A DNA stretch of 64,000 bases from Allobogoriella alba (GCF_042665525.1 NZ_JBHTCQ010000004.1:248001-312000), one strand, 5' to 3'. Shown: positions 17,071 to 26,352, counted from the stretch's first letter. Notes: a model not told the origin generated them from the sequence alone. Program-made: numbers and translations.

Positions 17071-18576
17071 TCACACGTCACGCCGCGCGCGGCGCCGGAC
17101 CCGTGAGACCACGCTGCCGGCGAGCACGACGACGAGGACCACGTACAGCACCGCGGTGATCGGGCCGGCCACGAGCACGCCCGCGTCCCCGTTCGAGCTG
17201 AGCAGGGCCTCGCGGAGGCTCTGCTCGGCCAGCGGACCCAGGACCATCCCGATGAGCAGCGGCGCGAGCGGCACGCCGTGGCGGCGCATCGCGAAGCCGA
17301 GCAGGCCGAGGCCGAGCAGCAGGAAGAGGTCGAAGACCGACGCCGAGGTGGCGTACACGCCCAGCGCGCAGAAGACCGCGATGCCGGCGTAGAGGTAGGG
17401 GCGTGGGACCAGCAGCAGCTTGGCCCACAACGGCGCGAACGGCAGGTTGAGGATCAGCAGGACCACCATCGCGATGAAGAAGCTCGCGAGCAGCGCCCAG
17501 ACCAGGTCCGGCGCCCGGTCGAACAGGAGGGGGCCGGGCTGGAGCCCGTACTGCTGGAACGCGGCGAGCATGATCGCCGCCGTGGCCGAGACGGGCAGGC
17601 CGAGCGCCAGCAGCGCCCCCATCGACGTCCCGGTGGTCGCGTTGCCCGCCGCCTCCGGTGCCGCGAGGCCGCGGATGGCCCCGGTGCCGAACTGCGGTTC
17701 GTCGCGACGGCGGTCCAGGCGCCGTTCGACGTCGTAGGCGATGAAGGTCGGCACGTCCGCCCCGCCGACGGGCACCACGCCGAACGGGAGGCCGATCGCC
17801 GTGCCTCGCGCCCACGCGGGCGCCGCCTCGCGCAGCTCCGTTCGGCTCAGCCACGGGCGTCCGGTCGTCTCGATGTCGGTGAGTGCTCGTTCGCGCCGGA
17901 TCCGGGAGGCGATGTGGAACACCTCGCCGAGGGCGAGCAGCGCGACGGTGACCGTGACGAGGGAGATGCCGTCGAACAGCTGGGGCACGCCCAGGCTGAA
18001 CCGCTCGGTACCCGTGATCGGGTCGATCCCGACGGCCGCGATGCCCAGCCCCAGCACGAGGGCGGCCAGTCCCTTGAGCGCCGAGTCGGACACCACCGAG
18101 GAGGTGGCGACGAAGGCGAACAGGGCCAGGGCGAAGAACTCGGCGGGGCCGAAGTTCGCGGAGAAGTCCGCGAGGGCCGGGGCCAGGAAGACCACGACCA
18201 CGGAGGAGACGACGCCACCGATGAAGGCGCCGATGGCGGCGGTGGCCAGGGCCTGCGGCGCCCGGCCGGCCTTCGCCATGCGATGGCCCTCGAACGTCGA
18301 GGCGATCGCCGAGACCTGCCCGGGTGTGTTGAGCAGGATCCCGGTGGTCGAGTCGCCGAAGAGCCCGCCGAAGTACACGCCGGAGAAGACGATGAAGGCC
18401 GCCGTCGGGTCCAGGGCGAACGTCATCGGCAGCAGCAGCGCCACGGCCATCGACGAGCCGAGCCCGGGCAGCACCCCGACAGCCGTGCCCAGCAGGCAGC
18501 CGACGACCACCCACAGGAGGTTGATCGGCGTCAGCGCGTGGCCGAAGCCCTCGGCCAGGCTGGTGAGGGCCTCCAT
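17071..18576 (-). CDS. tctA: Tripartite tricarboxylate transporter, large membrane subunit TctA
   Basis: A 501-residue membrane protein of the TctA family, with about 11-12 helices and the two conserved glycine-rich repeats: GVLPGLGSSMAVALLLP near the N terminus and GVVPVGGADVPTF in the middle. ATG start at 18576 shares one base with the TctB stop (TGATG). TctA with TctB forms the membrane part of a secondary transporter that uses a periplasmic-type binding protein instead of ATP. Substrates in the family include citrate and other carboxylates or aromatic acids; the one here is unknown. Confidence 0.93.
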   Translation of the reverse strand: MEALTSLAEGFGHALTPINLLWVVVGCLLGTAVGVLPGLGSSMAVALLLPMTFALDPTAAFIVFSGVYFGGLFGDSTTGILLNTPGQVSAIASTFEGHRMAKAGRAPQALATAAIGAFIGGVVSSVVVVFLAPALADFSANFGPAEFFALALFAFVATSSVVSDSALKGLAALVLGLGIAAVGIDPITGTERFSLGVPQLFDGISLVTVTVALLALGEVFHIASRIRRERALTDIETTGRPWLSRTELREAAPAWARGTAIGLPFGVVPVGGADVPTFIAYDVERRLDRRRDEPQFGTGAIRGLAAPEAAGNATTGTSMGALLALGLPVSATAAIMLAAFQQYGLQPGPLLFDRAPDLVWALLASFFIAMVVLLILNLPFAPLWAKLLLVPRPYLYAGIAVFCALGVYATSASVFDLFLLLGLGLLGFAMRRHGVPLAPLLIGMVLGPLAEQSLREALLSSNGDAGVLVAGPITAVLYVVLVVVLAGSVVSRVRRRARRDV

Positions 18577-19055
18577 CACAGACCTCCCAGGACGCCGGAC
18601 GGCAGGCTCAGACCGAGGACGACGCCGAAGGCCAGGTAGACCAGCGAGGAGACGAGGAGCGCGAGGGTGACGTCGAAGAGCCCGCGCCGGCTGCCGACGC
18701 CCCTGGCGACGCACCAGAACAGCAGCGCAGCCGCGAGCACCCAGCCGAGGACGGTCAGCAGCGCGGCGAACGCGGCGAACCCACCGGCGCACCATCCCAG
18801 CGCCCGCCAGTCGCTGTACGTCCGGTGCGCCCCGGTCTGCACCGGCTCGGGTCGGCGCACCTGCTCGACGAGCAGCAGCGCCGCGACGACGTACCCCGCC
18901 ACCAGGACGATCGTGGGGTAGAACGCGGGGCCGAGCAGATCAGGGTTCTCGGTGACGCGCATGGTGACCACGCCGTGCAGGAGGTAGGTCGAGAAGACCG
19001 CCAGGACGAGCGCGAGCACGAGCCCGGAGCGGCCGGACCACCAGCGGGCGCTCAC
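18576..19055 (-). CDS. tctB: Tripartite tricarboxylate transporter, small membrane subunit TctB
   Basis: A 159-residue protein with four predicted helices, matching the usual size and topology of TctB. GTG start at 19055 (reading MSARWWSGRSGL) overlaps the TctC stop as GTGA; a longer frame upstream runs into the TctC gene. It is poorly conserved in the family, so placement relies on its topology and on its position between clear TctC and TctA genes. Confidence 0.88.
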   Translation of the reverse strand: MSARWWSGRSGLVLALVLAVFSTYLLHGVVTMRVTENPDLLGPAFYPTIVLVAGYVVAALLLVEQVRRPEPVQTGAHRTYSDWRALGWCAGGFAAFAALLTVLGWVLAAALLFWCVARGVGSRRGLFDVTLALLVSSLVYLAFGVVLGLSLPSGVLGGL

Positions 19056-20032
19056 AGGCCCAGCTCCTCGAGCAGCCGCCGGGTCTGCTCCAGGTCCTCG
19101 GCCAGGAACGCGTCGAGCTCCGCACCCTCGAGGTACGCCGGCTCCCACCGGTTGCGCGCCATGGCGTCCTCCCACTCCGGGCTGCGGACAAGCTCCCGGA
19201 CGAGCCGCAGGATGGCCTCTTCCTCCTCGGCCGAGATGCCCGGCGGCGCGAGGAACCCGCGCCAGTTCGTCAGGTCGGTGTCGTAGCCCTGCTCCACGAG
19301 CGTGGGGACGTCGACGCCCTCGACCGGCTCGGGGGCGGAGATCCCCAGCGCCCGCACGCGGCCCGCCTCCACCTGGTCGCTGATCTCGTTGTACCCCGTC
19401 GCCGCGGCCTCGGCCGCGCCGGAGAGCATGGTCTGGACGGCCTCCCCGCCGCCGGCGGCGGGGATGAAGGAGATCTCGGCCGGGTCGATGCCGGCCTCCA
19501 GCGCCAGGTCGGCCAGGACGAGGTGGTCGATCGAACCCGCGGAGCCCCCGGTGAGCGGGAAGCCGGCCGGGTCCTCGGCCCAGGCCTCGACCAGGTCGTC
19601 GATGGTCTCGTACGGCGAGTCCGCGGGCACCGTGACCACGTCGAAGTCCTCCGCCATCGCGGCGATCGGCACGACGTCGTCGTAGCCGACCGGCGACCTG
19701 TTCAGCTCGATGCCGCCGGTCATGGCCGAGCCCGTGGCCAGCAGCGTGGTCGCGTCACCGTCCATGGTGCTGACCCGGCCGAGCCCGATGGTGCCGCCCG
19801 CGCCCGGGATGTTGACGACCTGGGCGTTGTTGACCATGCCGCCGGTCCGCATGGCCTGCTGCGCCTCCCGGGTGAAGGAGTCCCAGCCGCCGCCGGCCCC
19901 GGCCGGCGCGATGAGGGTGAGGTTCGCCCGCACGTCCGTGCCGGCACCGGCCGAACGCACCGAGAACGTCACGGCGAGGCCGACGACCACGAGGACCACG
20001 AGCCCGTAGACGACCTTGCCGACCTTCGCCAC
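19052..20032 (-). CDS. tctC: Tripartite tricarboxylate transporter substrate-binding protein TctC
   Basis: A 326-residue BUG/TctC-family binding protein: an N-terminal hydrophobic segment after a few basic residues, LIAPAGAGGGWDSFTRE, then the family's GAGGTIGLGRV loop that orients a carboxylate ligand. Start GTG at 20032 is chosen because AGGAGGG stands 5-6 bases upstream; frames back to 20125 lack such a site and would run into the divergent promoter region. No lipobox is seen, so an anchored or cleaved signal is inferred. First gene of tctCBA. Confidence 0.9.
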   Translation of the reverse strand: MAKVGKVVYGLVVLVVVGLAVTFSVRSAGAGTDVRANLTLIAPAGAGGGWDSFTREAQQAMRTGGMVNNAQVVNIPGAGGTIGLGRVSTMDGDATTLLATGSAMTGGIELNRSPVGYDDVVPIAAMAEDFDVVTVPADSPYETIDDLVEAWAEDPAGFPLTGGSAGSIDHLVLADLALEAGIDPAEISFIPAAGGGEAVQTMLSGAAEAAATGYNEISDQVEAGRVRALGISAPEPVEGVDVPTLVEQGYDTDLTNWRGFLAPPGISAEEEEAILRLVRELVRSPEWEDAMARNRWEPAYLEGAELDAFLAEDLEQTRRLLEELGL

Positions 20033-20144
20033 GTCGGCCCTCCTCGTCACGTCGTCGGAACTGGCGGGCACGCCGGGTGCCTGGGGACCCGCGTCACCGT
20101 AGTCTGTGGGCCCCGGGCGCCACAATCACCACGAAGGAGTGACC

Positions 20145-20495
20145 GTGACCGTTCTCGTCGGCTACGCGGAGACCCCGGAGGGCGCGGCCGCCCTCGCCTT
20201 CGGCCTCGAGGAGGCCCGACGGCGCTCCACCGGCGTGGCCGTCCTGGTGATGTCGGGGGCCGACCCCGAGGTGGCGGCGGACGACGTCCCGGTCGAGGTC
20301 CGCAGACCGGACCGCAACGAGCCCGACGCCGCGGGCTGGCTGCTGGATCTGGCCGCGGAGATCTCCGCCGAGCTCATCGTGATCGGGCTGCGCCGAAGGT
20401 CCCCGGTGGGCAAGCTGCTGCTCGGCAGCCAGGCCCAGCAGATCCTGCTCCAGTCGCGGGTACCCGTGATCGCCGTCAAGCCTCGCCCGGCATGA
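20145..20495 (+). CDS. Universal stress protein (UspA-like)
   Basis: A 116-residue single UspA domain. It begins VTVLVGYAETPEGAAA and has the C-terminal nucleotide-binding pattern IGLRRRSPVGKLLLGSQAQQIL (G-2x-G-9x-G-like) followed by SRVPVIAVKP. The GTG at 20145 is favoured by AAGGAG 5 bases upstream; a GTG 6 bases earlier sits too close to that site. Usp proteins bind ATP or AMP and help survival under stress. Divergent from tctC with 112 bases between starts. Confidence 0.9.
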   Translation: MTVLVGYAETPEGAAALAFGLEEARRRSTGVAVLVMSGADPEVAADDVPVEVRRPDRNEPDAAGWLLDLAAEISAELIVIGLRRRSPVGKLLLGSQAQQILLQSRVPVIAVKPRPA

Positions 20496-20530
20496 CGAGG
20501 GCCCCGACGCCGCAGCGCCGGGGCCCTCGT
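20495..20530. terminator. Bidirectional Rho-independent-type terminator
   Basis: A perfect 12-bp inverted repeat, ACGAGGGCCCCG and CGGGGCCCTCGT, separated by 12 bases that can extend the stem, lies between the convergent usp gene (ends 20495) and catalase gene (ends 20545). It can stop transcription from both sides. Confidence 0.85.
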
Positions 20531-20544
20531 GGACCGCTGGAGGA

Positions 20545-22071
20545 TCAGGCGTGCGCCGTGGCGGCGGCCGCCTCGGCCTCCTTGCCCGGGTCCGGCTGTC
20601 CCTTGGCCGCGTGGTAGGCGGCCTCGATGCGCTCGCCGATCTCGGCGTCGACGTTCTTCCAGTACTGGAAGGCGCGCTGGAGGACGTCGCCGTGGACACC
20701 CTCGAGCAGGTGGCCGGAGACCGTCGCGACGAACTCCTCCCGCTCGGCGTCGTCGAAGACCTCACGGACCAGCACACCGGCCTGGTGGAAGTCCGTGTCC
20801 TCCTCCGAGCGCACGGTCTGCGCGGCGCGCACGAGGTCGCCGTCCACCTCCCAGCCGTCCTCGGCGGGACCGGTCAGCTCCGAGTACGGCCGGCCCGCGG
20901 TGTTGGGCGCGTAGACCGGGGCGTCCCCGCTGTGCTCGTAGGCCATCGGGCCGTCGAACGCGTAGGTGTTCACCCGTGCGGCACGCGGGCGGTTCACCGG
21001 CAGCTGCAGGTAGTTCGGACCGATGCGGTGCCGGTGGGTGTCCGGGTAGGAGAAGGTGCGCCCCAGGAGCATCTTGTCCGGGCTGAACCCGATGCCGGGG
21101 ACCACCGAGGCGGGCGAGAAGGCGGCCTGCTCGATCTCCGCGAAGAAGTTCTCCGGGTTCTTGTTCAGCGTCATCGTGCCGACCTCGATCAGGGGGTAGT
21201 CCTGGTGCGAGACGGTCTTGGTGACGTCGAACGGGTTGATCTTGTAGGTCTTGCCCTCCTCGTACGGGATGACCTGGACCTTGAGCGTCCAGCTCGGGTG
21301 CTCCCCGCGCTCGATCGCGTCGTACAGGTCGCGGCGGTGGTAGTCCGCGTCCGCGCCGGCGATCGTCGCGGCCTCCTCACCGGACAGACCCTCGACCCCC
21401 TGGTCGGAGATGAAGTGGTACTTGACCCAGAACTTCTCCCCCGCCGCGTTGACCCACATGTAGGTGTGGGAGCCGTAGCCGTTCATGTGGCGGTAGGTCT
21501 TCGGGATGCCGCGAGATCCCATGAGGTAGGTGACCTGGTGTGCGGACTCGGGGTTGAGCGTCCAGAAGTCCCACTGCATGTGGTTGTCGCGCAGACCCGA
21601 GCCGCCGCGCCGCTTCTGCGAGCGGATGAAGTGCGGGAACTTGATCGCGTCCCGGATGAAGAAGATCGGGGTGTTGTTGCCGACGAGGTCGTAGTTGCCC
21701 TCTGTGGTGTAGAACTTCACCGCGAAGCCGCGCGGGTCGCGCCAGGTGTCGGGCGAGCCCTGCTCCCCGGCCACGGTGGAGAACCGCAGGAGGAGCTCGG
21801 TCTCGGCGCCGGGCTGGAAGAGTGCCGCCTTGGTGTACTGCGAGACGTTCCCGGTCACCTTGAAGGTGCCGAACGCGCCGGCGCCCTTGGCGTGCACGAC
21901 GCGCTCCGGAACCCGCTCGCGGTCGAAGTGGGCCATCTGCTCCACGAAGTGGACGTCGTGGAGCATGATCGGGCCGTCCGGGCCGGCGGTGAGGCTGTTG
22001 CGGTCGCTGGGCGCCGGTGCGCCGCCGACCGTGGTCGATCCCTGCTGCGTCAGGCCGTTGCCGTCCGTCAT
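20545..22071 (-). CDS. katA: Monofunctional haem catalase
   Basis: A 508-residue clade-3-like catalase that breaks hydrogen peroxide into water and oxygen in the cytoplasm. Active-site His60 (RVVHAKGAGAFG), Asn133 (GNNTPIFF) and the haem-ligand Tyr342 in RTFSYPDTHRHRIG are all present. The length fits small-subunit catalases. ATG at 22071 has GGAGA upstream and overlaps the fur stop as ATGA, so it is co-expressed with the peroxide/iron sensor. It shares its downstream terminator with usp. The acidic/alanine-rich C-terminal tail is ordinary. Confidence 0.96.
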   Translation of the reverse strand: MTDGNGLTQQGSTTVGGAPAPSDRNSLTAGPDGPIMLHDVHFVEQMAHFDRERVPERVVHAKGAGAFGTFKVTGNVSQYTKAALFQPGAETELLLRFSTVAGEQGSPDTWRDPRGFAVKFYTTEGNYDLVGNNTPIFFIRDAIKFPHFIRSQKRRGGSGLRDNHMQWDFWTLNPESAHQVTYLMGSRGIPKTYRHMNGYGSHTYMWVNAAGEKFWVKYHFISDQGVEGLSGEEAATIAGADADYHRRDLYDAIERGEHPSWTLKVQVIPYEEGKTYKINPFDVTKTVSHQDYPLIEVGTMTLNKNPENFFAEIEQAAFSPASVVPGIGFSPDKMLLGRTFSYPDTHRHRIGPNYLQLPVNRPRAARVNTYAFDGPMAYEHSGDAPVYAPNTAGRPYSELTGPAEDGWEVDGDLVRAAQTVRSEEDTDFHQAGVLVREVFDDAEREEFVATVSGHLLEGVHGDVLQRAFQYWKNVDAEIGERIEAAYHAAKGQPDPGKEAEAAAATAHA

Positions 22072-22568
22072 GCGTTCTCCTTCATGGGTGCGGTTGATGC
22101 TGTGGTCGGGTCGTGGGTGGTGCCGGCGCCCGCGGCGAGGCAGGCGCGGCAGGTGCCCCAGTAGATGACCTCGGCGGCCTCGATCACGAAGCCGTGGTCC
22201 TCCGAGGGGGACAGGCACGGCGCGTGCCCGACGGCGCACGGGACGTCCTCCACGGCGCCGCACGCGCGGCACACGGCGTGGTGGTGGTTGTCGTCCTCGC
22301 GCGCGAGCTCGTACCGGCCCGGTGAGCCGTCGGGTTCGATCCGCCGCAGCAGCCCGGCGCCGGTGAGGGCGTGGAGCACGTCGTAGACCGCCTGGGTAGA
22401 GACTGTGCCGAGACGCGCGACGACGCCCGCGCGGATCGTCTCGGCGTCGGCGTGCGGGTGCTCGGCCAGCTCGGCGAGGGCCGCCAGGCGCGGTGCCGTC
22501 ACCCGCAGGCCGGCCCCGCGGAGCAGGGCGACGTGCTCCTCGCGGCGGGGCGCCTCGGTAACTGACAC
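22068..22568 (-). CDS. furA: Fur-family regulator (FurA/PerR-like)
   Basis: A 166-residue Fur-family protein. The winged helix lies at about residues 10-85 (RLGTVSTQAVYDVLHALTGAG), followed by a histidine cluster DDNHHH (92-97) and two structural-zinc CxxC pairs (Cys100/103 and Cys140/143). In actinobacteria FurA usually precedes katG and represses itself and the peroxidase; here its partner is a monofunctional catalase. GTG start at 22568. The overlap with katA and the operator-like inverted repeat just upstream support autoregulation. Confidence 0.92.
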   Translation of the reverse strand: MSVTEAPRREEHVALLRGAGLRVTAPRLAALAELAEHPHADAETIRAGVVARLGTVSTQAVYDVLHALTGAGLLRRIEPDGSPGRYELAREDDNHHHAVCRACGAVEDVPCAVGHAPCLSPSEDHGFVIEAAEVIYWGTCRACLAAGAGTTHDPTTASTAPMKENA

Positions 22569-22584
22569 GACGTCAGCACATCAC

Positions 22585-22607
22585 GTTTTCTGGAACGAGT
22601 CCAAATC
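22585..22607 (-). promoter_or_regulatory. Putative FurA operator/promoter of furA-katA
   Basis: On the minus strand, just upstream of furA, an AT-richer island reads TTTGGACTCGTTCCAGAAAA. It contains the inverted repeat TGGA-N5-TCCA (22591-22603). As remembered, the mycobacterial furA operator has the same layout, with a TTCCAGAA core overlapping the promoter, so this is the likely autoregulatory site. The match is from memory, not from an alignment. Confidence 0.65.
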
Positions 22608-22652
22608 ACGACCATGTCGCGAGACGTCGTCGTACCGGGTTGCGCCGCGGCG

Positions 22653-24341
22653 TCAGGCGTTCTCCTCCTGGAAGCGCTCGTAGGCGCTGTTCATGAGGTC
22701 GAGATACTGGTCGACGCCGTTGCTGTTGAGCCGGTCCACGTAGGCGTCCCACTGGCTCATCGGCTGGCGTCCCAGGATGAACTCGAGCGTGCTGGTGTTC
22801 ACCGTGTCGGTCAGCGGTGTGCTCAGCAGCGTCGCCTGCTCCTGCTCCGGGGCGGTGAGCGGCGCGGGCGGGTCCTCGGGGACGACCTCGCGCGTCTCGA
22901 GCATGGCCTCCTGGTACGCGACCTCGTCCTCCGACAACCGTGAGCGGATGAGGTCCTCGGTGCCGCCGTCGGCGAAGATGTTCAGACCGAACCCGTACTC
23001 CACCTCCAGGTCCTGACCCCCGGAGGGGTTGATGCCCATGTACGTGATGTCCTCGCTGAGCGTCCGGTCCCCCGAGGAGTCCTTGGTGTACGTGGTCCCC
23101 TCCACGCCCCAGATGAGGAACTCCTTCGTCGCCATGTCGTAGAACAGCCAGTCGACGAACTGCAGCATCGCGACGAAGTTCGGGTTCTCCCGCACGCTCG
23201 CAGGGAGCACGAACCCGTGCCAGAGCCGCCCAGCGCCCATCAGCGGACCGGCCGGGCCGGCCGGGGTGGGGATCTTCGCGACGGCGAAGTTGCCCTCGCC
23301 GAGGCTGTCGGTCAGCTGCCGCTGGAACGTGGGGACGGTAGCGGCGTCGGTGCTCGTGACGAGCGACCTGCCGGTGGCGAACTTCCGCTGTGCGACCTCG
23401 GTCTCCTGCGTGAACGACTCCGGGTCCATCAGGCCGTCCGCCACCAGACCGCGGAAGAAGTCCACGAGCTCCCGGTACTGCGGCGTGGCCGGTCCGTAGA
23501 TGAAGGACTCGGAGTCCTGGTCGAACATCGCCCCGGAGCCGAGCCCCCACCCCGCACGCGCACCGAAGGTCACCGCGGCGAAGCTCAGCGTGGCGTTGCC
23601 CTGGTACATGTCCGAGAACGGGTACGCCACGTCCGGATAGCGCTCCTTCATCGCCTCCAGCGACGCCCTGACGTCGTCCCACGTCTCAGGAACGGGCAGT
23701 CCGAGCTCGTCGAGGACGTCCAGCCGGTAGATGAGGCTGAAGCCCGGCTCGGGCACCTCGTACAGACCCGGAAGGACGTAGTACCGGCCGTCCGTCTGGC
23801 GCAGCCGGTCGATGTCGGGCTCCAGGTTCCACTCCTGGATCCGGGCGCGGAGGTTCGGCATCAGGTCGATGTAGTCGCTGACCGGGAGGATCGAGTTGGA
23901 CGGCGCGAAGGGGGTCTCCTCGCCCGGGTAAGTCAGAGGGATGAGCATCGGCGCGTCGCCCGCGTTGAGCAGGAGGCTTCGCTTGTTGACGTAGTCGCTC
24001 AGCGGCACGATCGTGCAGTCCAGCGAAACCCGCGTGCGCCGAGCGATCTCCTCCCAGATCATCCAGTCGCGGCGGAACGGTACCTCCGGCCACTCGGGGA
24101 AGAGCATGGTGAAGGTCAGGTCCTGGGTCGCCTGGAACTGCTGCCCGGCCTGGAAGTCCGGCATCGCCCCCTCCTCGACGCCGGAGAGGTCACCGGGATC
24201 GCCCGGCTCACCCCCGCCATCGCCGCCGGAACAGGCTCCCGTGAGGGCCGCCGCGGCGGACACGGCCAGCGAGGTCCTCAGCATCGTGCGGCGGGACACG
24301 GGTGACATGGGCCAGAAGGCCGAGCTCGACCTGCTCATCAT
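22653..24341 (-). CDS. Sugar ABC transporter substrate-binding lipoprotein (LplA-like, large)
   Basis: A 562-residue solute-binding lipoprotein. The signal begins with a twin-arginine-like SRRTMLRTSL (Arg17-18) and ends in the lipobox LTGAC (Cys37), so export may use Tat. The large size and the MIWEEIARRTRV pattern near the mature N terminus match LplA-type binding proteins, which work with LplB and LplC permeases on oligosaccharides. The second ATG (24338) sits 5 bases from GGAGGAA and is an equally good start. It is the last gene in the order permease, permease, binding protein, with 73 bases after the LplC stop. A GH51 gene nearby suggests arabino-oligosaccharides. Confidence 0.9.
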   Translation of the reverse strand: MMSRSSSAFWPMSPVSRRTMLRTSLAVSAAAALTGACSGGDGGGEPGDPGDLSGVEEGAMPDFQAGQQFQATQDLTFTMLFPEWPEVPFRRDWMIWEEIARRTRVSLDCTIVPLSDYVNKRSLLLNAGDAPMLIPLTYPGEETPFAPSNSILPVSDYIDLMPNLRARIQEWNLEPDIDRLRQTDGRYYVLPGLYEVPEPGFSLIYRLDVLDELGLPVPETWDDVRASLEAMKERYPDVAYPFSDMYQGNATLSFAAVTFGARAGWGLGSGAMFDQDSESFIYGPATPQYRELVDFFRGLVADGLMDPESFTQETEVAQRKFATGRSLVTSTDAATVPTFQRQLTDSLGEGNFAVAKIPTPAGPAGPLMGAGRLWHGFVLPASVRENPNFVAMLQFVDWLFYDMATKEFLIWGVEGTTYTKDSSGDRTLSEDITYMGINPSGGQDLEVEYGFGLNIFADGGTEDLIRSRLSEDEVAYQEAMLETREVVPEDPPAPLTAPEQEQATLLSTPLTDTVNTSTLEFILGRQPMSQWDAYVDRLNSNGVDQYLDLMNSAYERFQEENA

Positions 24342-24414
24342 TTCCTCCGAAGGTGATTCACGGCGGCGCCACCCTCGGCGCCGGTCCTGGACGGCTCGTG
24401 CATGTGGACCCCGC

Positions 24415-25299
24415 TCACCCCTTGACGGCGCCGAGCATGACGCCGGAGACGAAGTGCTTCTGGATGAACGGGTAGACGAAGAGGATCGGAAGAACGGTCA
24501 GGAACATCGTCACCGCCTTGATGTTCGAGGCGATGCTCACCAGACCGGACGCTCCCCCGGCCCCGGTGCCGGTGTTCGCCGCCCCCGCGATGAGGTTGCG
24601 CAGGTAGACGGTGATGGGGAACGCCTCCCTGTCGCTCAGGTACAGGAAGGCCGGGAACCAGGAGTTCCAGTGCGCGACCGCGTAGAACAACAACATGGTC
24701 GCGACGATCGCCTTGCTCAACGGCAGCACGATGCTCAGCAGCGTGCGGAAATGACCGAGACCGTCGATCATCGCCGCTTCCTCGAGCTCGGTGGGCAGGT
24801 TCTCGAAGAACGTCTTCATCACCAGCAGGTTGAACACGTTGATGGCGCCTGGGATCACCACCGACCAGATGGTGTCCTTCATGCCGAGGGTCGAGATCAG
24901 GACGTAGTTCGGGATGATGCCGCCGCTGAAGAACATGGTGAAGACGGCGACCCCGATGAAGAACTGGCGGCCCGGGAGGTATCTCCTGGAGACCGCGTAG
25001 GCGAACATCGTCGTCAGCGTCAGCGAGATCGCGGTCGCGACCACGGTGTAGACGACGGTGTTCTTGTAGTTGATCCAGAACATGGCGTCCGCCATGACGA
25101 ACCGGTAGGTCTCGACGTTGAAGCCGCGCGGGACCAGGTTGACCGTCCCCGCGTTGATCGCTGCCTCGCTGGAGAACGACTGCGCCACCACGTTCAGGAA
25201 CGGATAGAGCGTCACGGCGACGATGGCCAGCAGGTACGTCGTGTTGACCGCGACGAAGACCTTGCGCCCCGCGGAGCTGCGGGCGCCGACGGGGGTCAC
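24415..25299 (-). CDS. Sugar ABC transporter permease (LplC type)
   Basis: A 294-residue permease with six helices and EAA loop ELEEAAMIDGLGHFRTLLSI. It ends FVSGVMLGAVKG, the LplC/YtcP-type tail. Start GTG at 25299 overlaps the LplB stop as GTGA; an adjacent GTG at 25302 is also possible. A much longer in-frame extension to 26040 runs antisense-free through the LplB gene in another frame and is spurious. Confidence 0.92.
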   Translation of the reverse strand: MTPVGARSSAGRKVFVAVNTTYLLAIVAVTLYPFLNVVAQSFSSEAAINAGTVNLVPRGFNVETYRFVMADAMFWINYKNTVVYTVVATAISLTLTTMFAYAVSRRYLPGRQFFIGVAVFTMFFSGGIIPNYVLISTLGMKDTIWSVVIPGAINVFNLLVMKTFFENLPTELEEAAMIDGLGHFRTLLSIVLPLSKAIVATMLLFYAVAHWNSWFPAFLYLSDREAFPITVYLRNLIAGAANTGTGAGGASGLVSIASNIKAVTMFLTVLPILFVYPFIQKHFVSGVMLGAVKG

Positions 25300-26300
25300 C
25301 ACAGGCTCGCTCCGGTGACCCGTCGCGAGATCGCGTTCGCCGAGAGGACGAGCGTCAGACCGATGAGGGCCTCGAACAACCCGATGGCCGTGGCGTAGCT
25401 GAAGTTGCTCGACTCCAGACCCACGCGGTACAGGTACGTCGAGATGACGTCGGCCGTCTCGTACGTGAGGGGGTTGTAGAGGAGCAGGACCTTCTCGAAG
25501 CCGACCGCCAGGAACGTCCCGATGTTGAGGATCAGCAGCACGATGATCGTCGGGGCGATGCCCGGCAGCGTCACGTGCCACGTCTGCCGCCACCGTCCTG
25601 CGCCGTCGATCTGGGCGGCCTCGTAGAGCTGCTCGTCGATCTGCGTCAGCGCCGCGAGGTAGAGGATCGTCCCCCACCCCACGGTCTGCCAGACGTCGGA
25701 CGTCACGTAGATCGTCCGGAACCAGCCGGCCTCCTGCATGAAGTTGATCCGGTCGGCGCCGAGGCCGGTGAGGATCTGGTTGATCGTGCCGCTGGAGGAC
25801 GTCAGCTGCATCACCATCCCGGCGACGATCACGACCGAGAGGAAGTGCGGAAGGTATGACGTCGTCTGCACGAAGCGCTTGAACCGCGACGATCGGACCT
25901 CGTTCAGCGCAAGAGCCAAGATGATGGGCGCCGGAAAGCTCACCAGCAGCGTCAGGAAGCCCAGGATCGCGGTGTTGCGGAAGACCTTCCAGAACGTCGG
26001 GTCGTTGATGAACATCTCGACGTACTGCAGGCCGACCCATTGCTCACCGAACAGGCTCCCGCCGGGTACGAACCGCCGGAAGGCGATCACGTTGCCCGCC
26101 ATGGGCACGTACCGGAACACGACGAACCACACCAGCGGCACCAGCAGCAGCACGTACAGCTGCCAGTAGTTGCGCAGCGCGCGGCGCCACCCGCTCGTCC
26201 TCTTCAGCGGCTCTCGCGGGTCGTCGACCGGGGAGCCGCCGTCTCCCCGGGACGCGGCGACACTCGGGCCGAGCACCGCCGGCGCGTCGTGCGCGGTCAC
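25296..26300 (-). CDS. Sugar ABC transporter permease (LplB type)
   Basis: A 334-residue permease. A 45-residue basic cytoplasmic N terminus precedes WQLYVLLLVPLVWFVVFRYV, the usual LplB first helix, and the coupling loop is QLYEAAQIDGAGRWRQTWHV. GTG start at 26300 with a strong GAGGAGGTGAG site. First gene of the operon, divergent from the LacI regulator at 26503, so both promoters lie in 26301-26502 together with an operator-like palindrome. Confidence 0.93.
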   Translation of the reverse strand: MTAHDAPAVLGPSVAASRGDGGSPVDDPREPLKRTSGWRRALRNYWQLYVLLLVPLVWFVVFRYVPMAGNVIAFRRFVPGGSLFGEQWVGLQYVEMFINDPTFWKVFRNTAILGFLTLLVSFPAPIILALALNEVRSSRFKRFVQTTSYLPHFLSVVIVAGMVMQLTSSSGTINQILTGLGADRINFMQEAGWFRTIYVTSDVWQTVGWGTILYLAALTQIDEQLYEAAQIDGAGRWRQTWHVTLPGIAPTIIVLLILNIGTFLAVGFEKVLLLYNPLTYETADVISTYLYRVGLESSNFSYATAIGLFEALIGLTLVLSANAISRRVTGASLW

Positions 26301-26336
26301 CTTCTCACCTCCTCGTGAGCGGCCGCAGCATCTGCT

Positions 26337-26352
26337 ACTTTAACGATCAAGT
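26337..26352. promoter_or_regulatory. LacI-family operator, imperfect palindrome
   Basis: ACTTTAACGATCAAGT has 4-bp perfect outer arms (ACTT/AAGT) and a central CG, the LacI-family pattern. It is the AT-rich spot of the region between the divergent LplB permease and LacI genes and lies 37 bases before the permease start. The rest of 26301-26502 shows only ribosome-binding sites. Confidence 0.6.
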
